A stretch of 64,000 nucleotides of DNA, from NCBI RefSeq assembly GCF_019578655.1, contig NC_063262.1, positions 5,835,582 through 5,899,581 on the forward strand. The letters are read 5' to 3'. Below the pieces are notes generated by a model that was given only the letters and a program-made list of their open reading frames with translations, was not told the DNA's origin and made no database searches. Source of the DNA: Ricinus communis (lineage: Eukaryota > Streptophyta > Magnoliopsida > Malpighiales > Euphorbiaceae). Each line of letters starts with the position of its first letter. The stretch's first letter is position 1. Made by a program: the position numbers and the translations under genes. This document shows, in pieces, positions 27,301 through 37,556 of the stretch.

Positions 27301-28980
27301 CATTCTCATCATAGTCTTGCACATAAATGAAAAACTTTCGAGCACGACGCTTCTCAAACAATCCCATAAGTGGGGATTTCAGTGCTTCCACATCATTAGC
27401 TGGTACTTTGTGTATCTGCAAACAATGATCCGCCTCAAATACATTAACTGTGAAAACAGAAAGATTTACTATTCTACATAGCTCAATAGTTCAAGTTATA
27501 GATAAGAAACTAAGAATGATAAGTCTTCAGACCTTTCCTTTATTATATACAAAACTACCGTCCACAGCCTTGAAATTTAGATATTTAGTAACATCAGTGT
27601 GGATGAGAATGCGAACCAAGGCACCATTAGCCATCATGAACTGCGAGAGCACAGAATACTGTCATTATTATTCAAAGCGAACAAAGTTCAGCAATTTTAA
27701 CATACTTCAAATAACGCACCAAGCATGCTTGATCCCGAACTGTTCTTATTTTGGAGTCGTTTTAGAACTCTATAGGAAAGTTACTAAGGTTCAAAATCAC
27801 ACAATATGAGAAGTTCTTGAACCCACAAAATTCAGAAGATTCAAGTCAAGGATTTACTGCAAATAGTAGTAATAAGAAAAAGTGCACAAATAATACTCGT
27901 GCAGAAAACTCAAATAGTATATCAACAAACACAAATGAATCATCAAATGAAGATACAAAAGTTATGGTTTACTTAGAGTAGGATTAGGAAAAAAGTCATC
28001 ATCAAATGTGGATATACCTTAGGGATCATATCAACATTATAGTCTCTGCTTGCGCCCAAACTTTCTGGAGGCTTGTCATCACCCCTAAATCGCTTCCAAA
28101 GCTATGAAACCAAAGACAGGCTTAATGTGAATGAAATCCCTCAATCTAATGATTTTCCATTAATTCTGTTTAATAGAAATGAGATAAATATATAGTCACC
28201 TGATTTAGGTTTAGCGAAGTGGACTCTCCTCCATAATAATCATTTCTATCCATATGCAATACCTGTCAAAAAAAAGAAAAAGAAATTCTTGAGCAGCTAA
28301 GCCTGACCCATCACTTGATCAATATAACCCAAAACATACATGCACAATTTATGGTGATTACTCGATTCACATATAATCATATTGTTTTTTTAATAGATCT
28401 AACATCATATAAGAACAAGAATGAGAGTGACAGTTATACAAATGAAACTGGTTCATTTGCATATTATAACTTAGTCTTGCTACTGTCAAAGAACTGCTCA
28501 ACCTAAAAGCACAAGTCAGCCTTAATTATTCTATGAAAGGAGAGAGCACTACTGCAAAAATTCCCTGCCAAGTAAAACTTTTAGCGGCATTTTAATCATG
28601 TCATTTATACCAAATGCCTCAAAACCAATAGCGGCATTTATGTTAATGGACAGCAAAGGGAGGCCTTTTGCGGCAATGTTTTGTTTTTTTTATGTGTCAC
28701 CAAAATTATATTTAATTGTCGTTAGTCGTGATTTTCATTTTAAATCTAGAGCTCTTTTTAGCGGCAATTTATGTATGCCGCTATAGCAATAGCGACAGTG
28801 GATGTGATCATAACTGCCGCTAAAACTAACAAAAAAGTGCAGCGAAAGACTACATTATTTTATGTCGGTAGCTTACGGAGGAGAGTTACGTACTTTGAGT
28901 CCATCGACGGAGAGCAAACCACTGAGGATGCATTCTTTGAGACCTGTTCCTAGTACTACGACATCGTATTCTTCATCCAT
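24368..28980 (-). CDS. GDI: Rab GDP dissociation inhibitor (RabGDI)
   Basis: Thirteen coding exons on the minus strand: 28980-28894, 28262-28200, 28101-28018, 27640-27533, 27415-27243, 26984-26873, 26621-26541, 26456-26394, 26296-26195, 25904-25780, 25036-24826, 24671-24597, 24421-24368; 1338 nt, 445 aa, the exact family length. The protein extracts prenylated GDP-bound Rab GTPases from membranes and returns them for reuse in vesicle traffic; it is cytosolic. Seen directly: [20 protein letters not shown] with the Rossmann-like GxGxxxC motif, [11 protein letters not shown], the [20 protein letters not shown] block, [20 protein letters not shown], and the C-terminal [15 protein letters not shown]. 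The full conserved core is intact, so I expect function. Intron 8 uses a GC donor (CAAG/GCAATG at 26393). Intron 1 carries a CACTA-like relic. The gene is convergent with PAS2. Family members are usually broadly expressed. Confidence 0.96.
26297..26393 (-). other. GC-AG intron (GDI intron 8)
   Basis: Exon 8 ends in ...KPECK (GCAAG, low end 26394) and exon 9 begins VEFDVDG at 26296, as in other GDIs. The bases after AAG on the minus strand are GCAATG, so the donor is GC; the intron is 97 nt. The next GT downstream would add bases that break the conserved frame. Confidence 0.75.
28547..28842. mobile_element. CACTA-like MITE relic in GDI intron 1
   Basis: The left end reads CACTACTGCAAAAA. Inside are repeated subterminal words TAGCGGCATT at about 28582, 28629 and 28759, GCGGCAATG at 28671, and inverted TGCCGCTA at 28776 and 28814. 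Terminal CACTA plus many short direct and inverted subterminal repeats is the En/Spm pattern. The right end (AAAAAAGTGCAG near 28831-28842) is degraded and no target duplication is seen, so that boundary is uncertain. It lies about 50 bp from the 5' splice site of intron 1. Confidence 0.6.
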
Positions 28981-29221
28981 TGCAAGAAATTAAGAAGCAG
29001 AAAGAAAGAAAAAGAGATAATTAATTGCAAAGAAACAGATTAAAAAGAAAAGATCACAAAAAAGAAGAAGGAGGAATTACTGCTAAGAACGAAAGAAGGA
29101 GAGCAGGTCTATAGCGGGAAAGTCCCTTACTTTTCGGTTAAATCAGTTGCTACACGTGTTTCCAATCATCCCCTACACGTGTTTGTTTCCTCTCGGTTTT
29201 GCCGCTGAATAATAATAATAA

Positions 29222-30398
29222 GGACAAAGGGCCAATTTAGTCCCTGAATTTATATCAAGGGGTCATATAAGTCCAATTTCAACTTATCTAACAAATAGGC
29301 ACATAACTTCTATTTAAATACCAAATTAATCCAAATTTAAGCAAGTGTATTGCACTCTCTTGAAAGAGAGAGTGACTGATTTCTTTTGATAATAACAATA
29401 CACAAAAGAAAATCAATAACAAAAGAAAAAAATAAATAAATAAATTCCAATTCTGCATATTCATTTTCACAAAGCCAATTTAAAATCTAAATCTTTTCTC
29501 TAACCCTCACCAACACTTTAAATCCTTAGCATTACAGTTCCTAGTGTGGTGGTGACAATGACTACATTAGCTACTGCCTGTGGATTTATGGATTGTTTAA
29601 GAACATGGATAGATGGGTTTGATGGATAATGATTAACGTGTGTTGTTGTTTGATGGTGATAATATATGGGTTAGAGGCGAAGGGTGGATTAAGTTTCATC
29701 ATTGGAGTGGCATTGGATTGACGTCTGTAATAGAAGCAATGATTGGATTGAGTTTCATTAGCTTTAATAGAGATAACAATGGCTTTCTTTGATGAATACG
29801 TTACTTAGATTTGATTGTGATTTGTGATTGTACAGTGTTTTGTGATTATGGTTTTTTTTAGCAGTTCGATGATGGTGTTTAAGAGGCAATAATGTTGTAG
29901 CAATTTCGATGGTGATATGGTAGTGGCCCCGGTGACAACGGGTTGTTTAATATTGGGTATAACTGAAAGTGGAAAGTGATGATAGAGGCGATGCTGATGG
30001 CGGCGGCGATACTAGTGATGGTAATGGTGGTAACAACAACAGTTGAGCGATGGTGAGTGGTCGTGGTAACAGTGGGTGGTTAGTTGGGCGATGGTGAATG
30101 GTGGCAAGGATGATAGTGAGTGATGGTATGTGGTTTATTTATTTATTTTTTAAAAATATATATAAAATGTGTAACAATATATAAAGTAAAGCTTTTTTAT
30201 TTTAAATATTCATTTATTTTAATTTAGTGTATATATTTAATTTAAGAAAGAGTTTGTTATACACGTGCCTTACTTAGTCCAATTTTGGATTAATTTGGCC
30301 CTCAAACTAAAGTTGGAGGCCTAATTGTTAAAATAATTAAAATTAGATTTATTTGACATCTTAATACAAGTTCAGGGGACAAACTGACCCTTTATCCA
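29222..30398. mobile_element. Non-autonomous Mutator-like element with long TIRs
   Basis: The left end GGACAAAGGGCCAATTTAG pairs with the complement of the right end, which reads GGATAAAGGGTCAGTTTG; the similarity runs about 130 bp inward (29222-29350 against 30255-30397). Flanks read TAATAATAA at the left and TAACAATAA at the right, eight of nine bases matching, as expected for the 9-bp duplication of the Mutator superfamily, although the flank is low complexity. The interior has no transposase frame; instead it carries a GGT/GGC-rich island (29540-30140). The element sits about 240 bp upstream of the GDI start codon. Confidence 0.65.
29540..30140. repeat. GGT/GAT-rich island inside the Mutator-like element
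   Basis: The plus strand is packed with GGTGG, GATGGTG and GGCGGCGGCGATAC words and reads in no long open frame. It resembles the islands at 14690-14840 and 42450-42615 in word content. It may be a decayed captured sequence or low-complexity filler. Confidence 0.5.
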
Positions 30399-31651
30399 TA
30401 ACAATAAATACCTATTATTGGTTAAGTTTTTCTAAACATCAAAATACTTGTAAAAACACACATGAAAATAAAAGTATTTAATATTATAGTTAAGATTTCT
30501 TTTCTAAACATTATAAAATAGTACATATATTCTATTTTACAGTGGACGTGGATTTATTGATTTTAAATTATTTTAAAAAATACTTAATTACTAGAAATCT
30601 GTAAATTTAATTTTTTTTTATTTAAAAATTGGTAAGCACTGTCATTTAAAACTGGGTAGGTGCTGAAAACTGATAAGCATTATAATTCAAGACAAGGTCG
30701 GTGCTGTAAGGAAAAGAAAAGGAAAATTTTGCCTAAATTCTGATTATTTAGGAATTTTAATTTTTTAATATTCAATTTAAGTTAATTGATCTAAATCATT
30801 TGAGATATTATCTGCTTTTATTTTGAGTAACCTCACGATTTTGTTCTTTTAATAAATTCAAGAGCTTCTTACGAGGTCATTGGTTTCAAAAAATTTATGA
30901 ACTCATTACATATTAAATCATTGATTAACTTTTAGATTTTTTCACATCTAATGACTAAACTTTTTTCATTTTTTCTTTGTTTATTTCTATATTCTCTCTT
31001 CTATTTATTAACTAACTATATTTTCTAATTTGTCTTTTATTTATAACCAAAATAATATTACTTCTTCTTTCTTTTCCATTAAAAGATAGCTTTAAAAATA
31101 ATATAATATTTAGAATAAGAAATTGTTTTAAACGAAGAAGCACCTGCCTGTGCTCTTTTGGCTGTTTGTAAGGATATTGAAGTTTTTTTCCCTTTCTTAA
31201 TTAAACCTAGTTTCTACAAACAGAAAATCTAAAATTTTCAAGAATGAGAATTATATTTCTTGAAAGAAGAAAAATAGTACTACAATATTTATAAATTCAT
31301 CATCAGGAAAATTAAGTATTAATATTGTTGTCGTCTAAGTTTATTATTAAATTTTTTAACACTTTCATAATGACATATATATTTTAGATATTATAATGAC
31401 ATGTTCGAGTATGATGATGATCACACGATTGGTAAATTATGGCCGAGCTAAATGGGAGGTCGAACAGAGTATAGAGTTATTAGTAATCATTATGATGTTG
31501 GTGTAAAGCTAGTAGTTGTTCTTGATTTCATAAGTTCAGAAACAATGAAGTCATTTGTAACTCGTAATTATTTGGAATTAGTGATGTTGGTTAAAGAAAA
31601 CAAGTGTTATAATGCATGAGATGTTAGGGGCATGATTGGACACTAACAAAG

Positions 31652-31747
31652 TATATCAAGAACTTGGATGCCATTTGCTTTTATTAGAATTTCAATTATA
31701 TTAAGAACTTGGATGCCGTTTGCTCTTACTGGGAATTTCAATTTTCT
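31652..31747. repeat. Tandem duplication of a 48-bp unit
   Basis: Two adjacent units share AAGAACTTGGATGCC.TTTGC followed by TTTCAAT; the second differs at a handful of positions. No associated gene. Confidence 0.8.
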
Positions 31748-33878
31748 GAAGACAATAAAGAAAAAGCTATCTATACAAATAAATTTTTAGTTAAATTTGA
31801 AAGCGGATTTACTTTGTTTTTTTTGTTATTATATAAATATTCATGAGTTAGTAAAATTATTTTTTTAAATATTATAATTGCTATTTATTTTAGGTTACTT
31901 TTAAATATATATAAAAAAAAGCATAATATAATGACAGAAAAAATGAAGAACGTACGAAGTACTCTGAATTGCCAAAACTTTACCAAATATCATTTAATTG
32001 CCATCCATTGGATTAAACTTGTGTGCATATATGTATTATGATCTTGTTCGTAAGAGATTAACATTGTCACTGTTTTCTTGTAGTATTATTAACTACTAAG
32101 CTCTCTTTCAATGAAAAAAGAAATAAAAGAAAAAGTACTATAAGAAAGTAATTAAAGGTAGTATCAAAATAAAAATAAATAAATAAAAGAAAGTAGATTC
32201 TAATCATAAATGGAAAATGAATTAGAGAATATAATTAGTTAATGATATGGAAGAGAATATAGAAGGAGAAAAAAGAAATATGAGAAAAAGTTTGTAATGT
32301 CGCTAGAAGTGAAAGAAATCACTAGTTGAGAAATTGTGTAAAGTTACAAAGTTTTACATGTGTAAGTGGATATATATATATATATATGTTAAATGTTGTT
32401 CCGTATCCAAACATTATATGTTCCAGATATATCTCTTTTAAATTAAATTGTCATATCACTATTAACTTCCGTTTAGTTCATCCTCCAACTATTTATTTAT
32501 TAAAAATTTCACATTTTGATATTATTTATACTAATTGAATTCAAATCACATGTGGTACTATCTACTTTAAGCTTCAATGGCCTTATAATTTTGTTTCCTT
32601 GATAAATTCAAAAACTTGCTAAAAAGCTACGCTTTTAAATTATTTTCTGAACTCATCGCGTTTAATTTTAGAGTTCTTCTAACTTCTAAGCTAAACAATT
32701 AAAAAACTTTTTATGTGATTAATTTCAATTCTTTACATATATATCACTAATCATTCTTTGTTCCATTTTAATATACAACTGGATTATTCATACCCTTTGT
32801 CTTCTAGAGGTTTGCTATCCTAAAAGTATGTTGGGAGCCACTCTTTGTCTAAGCATCTTGTCTATGGCTCAACATTTAATTCTTGCTATCATTAAACTAT
32901 TTCTTTAGATCAGAGTATGTTCTGTAAAATTCGCGGGCTTATGAATCACGCAAAAATAATACAATATGAGTAAAGTATCATCTCATGGAAAAGAAATTCA
33001 AGTACTAATCTTTATTTAATTATTATCTAAAAAATCAGTAATCATTGATAAATAAAAATTAAAGTACTAAGATAAAAATAATCTAGTCTATGACAATGAA
33101 GATTTAACAATCAATTAAAGACAACTCTATGTTAAGGATTCCACCACATTAAGTGACTATGATTGCTTACTTGCTAGACTTTGATTTAGAACAAATAATC
33201 AATTTAAAGATTATTAAATCATTATTATCCCACATACTCTCTACTCAAGTTGTGCGAGAAGTATCAAAGCTAATTTCATACCTACTCTCGTGATCATTAA
33301 CAATAACTGAAATCCATTAAGTTTTATAGTTAATGATAAAATCACATAGGATTGAAATCATCTATAACTCTTAACTTTCTAAATTTAGCAATTCATAACT
33401 AATAGTAGATTTCAATTCTCGTTCCATCACCTAATATCTTAAACATGTAAATACTTGGCCACAATATTCATAACATCAATAAAAACACCAAATTTCTAAA
33501 TCAAAGTTTATTTACTCATCAATCAGTAGTTTAATGCAAGATAATCGTAATTGAATTAATGGGTGATCACTCATTTCCTAGAATTAAATAAAATTAGCCA
33601 TTAATAGCTTTATTCAAATCCAAATCAAAAGAATAGAAAAATAAAAAGAATTATTCTAGTAAATAGTATAAAATAGCAAGAAGATGTTTTGAGAATGTTT
33701 CTCTATTAAATTATCTACTCTAGATGATGACTTGAGTCTTCAATCTTCTTTCTTTATTCCTTTGACGGCTTCTCCTTACGTTTTTCTTCTTTTTTCCAAC
33801 TTAAGGAAACCCTAAAAAAGTCCAATTGTGCAACTAATGTCATGCGTCTCTAAGAAAGTGAGAAAAATCTCCAAGAGG

Positions 33879-35472
33879 AAATATTAAAAGATATTAAATT
33901 ATAGTTATGAATTTGAATTTATAATTAAAATAACAACAACGACAGTGCAGTACAATATGAGACAATAAAATACAATAAATATAACGCACAAATAAATGAC
34001 TAGTATATATATATAAAGAAAATAAAGTTTTTTCATCAAATTTCACGTGACGTAAATAAAATTTTATGAAACCATGTTATATTGTTTTTCAATAAAAAAA
34101 TGACATGTGTTGTGTTCATAAAAATATTAATTATAAATATTTATAAAAAAATTAAATGTGATGTTAAATGCTAATAACGCATATCACAAAAGTTTATATT
34201 TATTTAAATATAAGATTAATATGAAATTAAAAAATATTAGTAATAAATATAATAATTATTATACCTACTATATATTAATAATAAATCTTATTATCTTTAT
34301 AATAAAATATATGTTTATATTTATATGTAAGAATAAATAATAATAATAATAATAACATAGGAAATTATTAAATTTAGAACATAAAAACAATTAATAGAAA
34401 TTTTTGACATATTAAAAAATATATTGGTGCAAAAGAGAGCCTTAATATGGTTACCATATTTCGACACATAACTTTCGAAAATATATATTTTCAAATCTCA
34501 ACTTTAACTATTTTATTATTTTAATCTTTGAATTTTAAATCTAATATGGTAGGCGCTTCAATTTTAATATTTAAATAATCTTTTAAACGTGATTTCATTC
34601 AATATGTCAATGTATAACGTATTTAAATGTCCTTATTGTTATTTAAAAAAATTAGGTACCTGTTAAATGAAATTATTTTTGTAACTTCTTAAATACTTTT
34701 AATTTTTAATTTCATTTAACAGGTACCTAATTTTTTTAAATAACTTTAAGAACTTCTAAATACGTTATACATTGACATGTTAAATGAAATCACATTTAAA
34801 AGATTATTTAAATATTAAAATTGAAGTGCCTACCATATTAGATTTAAAGTTCAAAGATTAAAATAATAAAATAGTTAAAGTTGAGATTTAAAAATATATA
34901 TTTTTGAAAGTTATGTGTCGAAGTATGGTAACCATATTAAGGCTCTCTTTTGCACCAATATATTTTTTAACATGTTAAAAATTTCTATTAACTGCTTTTA
35001 TGTTCTAAATTTAATAATTTACTATGTTATTATTATTATTATTATTTATTCTTACATATAAATATAAACATATATTTTATTATAAAGATAATAAAATTTA
35101 TTATTAATATATAGTAGGTATAATAATTATTATATTTATTATAATATTTATTGATTTTATATTAATCTTATATTTAAATAAATATAAACTTTTGTCATAT
35201 TCGTTATTAGCATTTAACATCACATTTAATTTTTTTATGAACATAACACGTGTCATTTTTTTATTGAAAAACAACATGATATGGTTTCATAAAATTTTAT
35301 TTATGTCACTTGAAATTTAATGAAAATACTTGGTTTTCTTTATATATATACTAGTCATTTATTTGTGCGTTATATCTATTGCATTCCATCGTCTCGTATT
35401 GTACTGTATTGTCGTTGTTATTTTGATTATAAATTCAAATTCATAAATATAATTTAATATCTTTTAATATTT
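33879..35472. repeat. 1.6-kb near-perfect inverted repeat (hairpin)
   Basis: The left arm is about 33879-34675 and the right arm about 34708-35472, with a loop of some 32 nt centred near 34691. Pairing begins at the loop with TTAGGTACCTGTTAAATG against its complement and holds to the outer ends, where ATATTAAAAGATATTAAATT matches its complement at 35451-35470. I estimate mid-90s percent identity by eye. Most differences I compared are C/T or G/A changes. The outer 120 bp of both arms end at CTAGT (34000-34004 on plus, 35354-35350 on minus) and look like Helitron 3' ends facing each other. Transcription from either side would give a long double-stranded RNA. Confidence 0.88.
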
Positions 35473-36005
35473 AATATTAATTTATAGTATTTTAAAAAAT
35501 ATCCTTACTTTTTAAAAAAATTAAAATTTTATTAGTGGAATAATATATAAATTATTTTATAAATTTTTATTTAGTATTATATAAATTAATACTATCAATA
35601 TAATTGATATTACTGTTTTGTAGGATTAGAAATTTTAAAATATAATTTAAATTACTATTTTCTAAAATTAGAATTATTATCTAATTAGAAAATTAATTTA
35701 TTAGTTAATATAATATTAAACTATAATTAATATATTATTTCTTAGGATAGAATAATATCGTTATTTAATTAGAAAACTATTTATTAATTAATATTATATT
35801 AAAATATAACTAATATTATATTTCTTAAAATTAGAATCATTGTTTAATTAAAAATATAATTTATTAATCAATAAATTAATAGAAAAATTATAAAATTATC
35901 AATAATCTTAAATATCATGTGTCAAAATAAATATATATGGCAAAATAAAAATTTTATTTATCAAAAATTAAGCAAACATGTAAAAGAATTTAGGTTTCAT
36001 ATATA
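35350..36005 (-). mobile_element. Helitron-like non-autonomous element
   Basis: Read on the minus strand it begins near TCTATATATATATGAAACC, with the CACTA MITE inserted in this start, and ends at CTAG/T at 35351, preceded by TATAACGCACAAATAAATGA. The interior closely resembles the elements at 51398-52069 and 52071-52540 and contains a degenerate tandem repeat of about 80 bp (35625-35880). No protein is encoded. The TC start, CTRRT end and lack of terminal inverted repeats fit Helitrons. The expected A at the 5' insertion point is a G here. Confidence 0.5.
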
Positions 36006-36010
36006 TATAG

Positions 36011-36442
36011 CACTACAAAAAAACTAAGTAATATAGACTATATTTAGATACTACACACAAAACCGTCGCTTTAAAGACTATTTTGAGATCACACGACCAC
36101 TTGGAAACCAGAATTTTTCTGTGAAAAATAGAAACTATTTAGCGACCAATTTGTAATGGGATTATAGCTTTCATTTAGAGACAGGACATATAGTCTCTCA
36201 CTTTTTTTAGTAGTCTGATATAGCGACCACAAATAGAAATAATAGCAAGCACAATAAATGGTCTCTGTTTACAGATCAGATAATGTGATCTCTAAATTAA
36301 CAACCACGTGGAAAAAGTAATCGCTATTTATTTAGCGACTTGCATTTTAGAGACTAATAAAACTGGTCATTAAGTGATCTGAGAAAGTGATTAGAGACCG
36401 CTTTTGGTGGTCTCTAAATGCTGATTTTTTTTTTTTGCAGTG
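36011..36442. mobile_element. CACTA-type MITE, 432 bp
   Basis: The left end CACTACAAAAAAAC and the right end TTTTTTTTGCAGTG (complement CACTGCAAAAAAAA) form the terminal inverted repeat. The interior is full of short subterminal repeats: GCGACC, TAGCGAC, AGAGACC and GGTCTCTAAAT in both orientations. TATAG lies directly on both sides (36006-36010 and 36443-36447). CACTA elements normally make 3-bp duplications, so this 5-bp repeat may be partly chance in TA-rich DNA. It lies about 410 bp beyond the SVP-like stop codon. Confidence 0.8.
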
Positions 36443-36849
36443 TATAGACTATGGATAATGAATCTAGACAATGAACCAAATACAATTTCTTTTTCAGGAT
36501 TGAGCTTCGATCAAACTTCTATTGCACTTGCAATTTCAAAGTTATATAAAAATGAGTTCCATGCCAATGGAGAAAAATCAAGCTGAAAAGCTAAAAAAAT
36601 CTCAAGTCTAAATTGGGCTAAGAAAGGGTTTTCATATATATATATATATATATATAAATATATAGAAAGAGAATAAAAGTGTTCATACATGGCTTCATAA
36701 ATGTGTCCGAAGGCACACAAAGATTATGTACCTATAAAAAGGCAGAAGTGGGTTAGGTAAATTACACAACAACATCCATGTCACTTTCAACTATAAACCA
36801 TATCTCTGTCCTCATTTGTTCAGAAGCATCCCAATCTCCTTACCAACAC

Positions 36850-37504
36850 TTAGCCAGAATACGGTAACCTGTGAAGAAATGGGAAAAATTACAAGACAAT
36901 AGAAACATTACATTCAAAAATAAGCAAAAAGACAAGCAGATATATGCTGGAACAATATCTGAATATACCCTTTTCCATATATAGTTGTCCAGATCATTTC
37001 TACATCATTTTCATGTGGTACTACTTATGCACATCAATGCTATATGAACTACATTGCGTAAGATATTGAAATTAGTAGTGTCCGGTTCAAAGGTAAAAGG
37101 GGAAGAGGAAAAACTGTTAGCAGGCATTATCAATCTTTGAATTCGATGATCTCTTTTTGTTTGAAAAAAATAGGTGTATCTGAGCTTTGTGTTGGCACGT
37201 AAGTTAAATTTAGCTATACTTTGTGTTGCTCAGTTAGCATACAGATAGAACTATGAGATGCACACTAACCCCAATTTGAGAGATGTGTCTGAGCTTTCAT
37301 AGTCATTTGGGGGGCCATTTGAGCTGCATACATTGGTCACAGACTCTGATGACTGCCCTTCCTCATAAACCCCATTCTCCATATCCGCACCAGCCTGCTT
37401 TCGGCCATTAGATACCTCCAAAACCTTGAACATTTTGGGGACATTAGTACATTCAAAAGGGAAAGAAAGAAAAAACATGACATGTCTTTATGTGCATGTA
37501 CAAC

Positions 37505-37556
<52 letters not shown>

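Larger units (their letters stand above)
28981..36849. other. 7.9-kb intergenic space between GDI and the SVP-like gene
   Basis: The GDI promoter lies at the left side, and the SVP-like gene ends at the right. Much of the space is mobile DNA listed separately (Mutator-like 29222-30398, hairpin 33879-35472, Helitron-like 35350-36005, CACTA MITE 36011-36442). The remaining parts, 30400-31650 and 31750-33870, are AT-rich with stops in all frames; a TA microsatellite lies near 32371-32388. No gene is supported. Confidence 0.55.
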
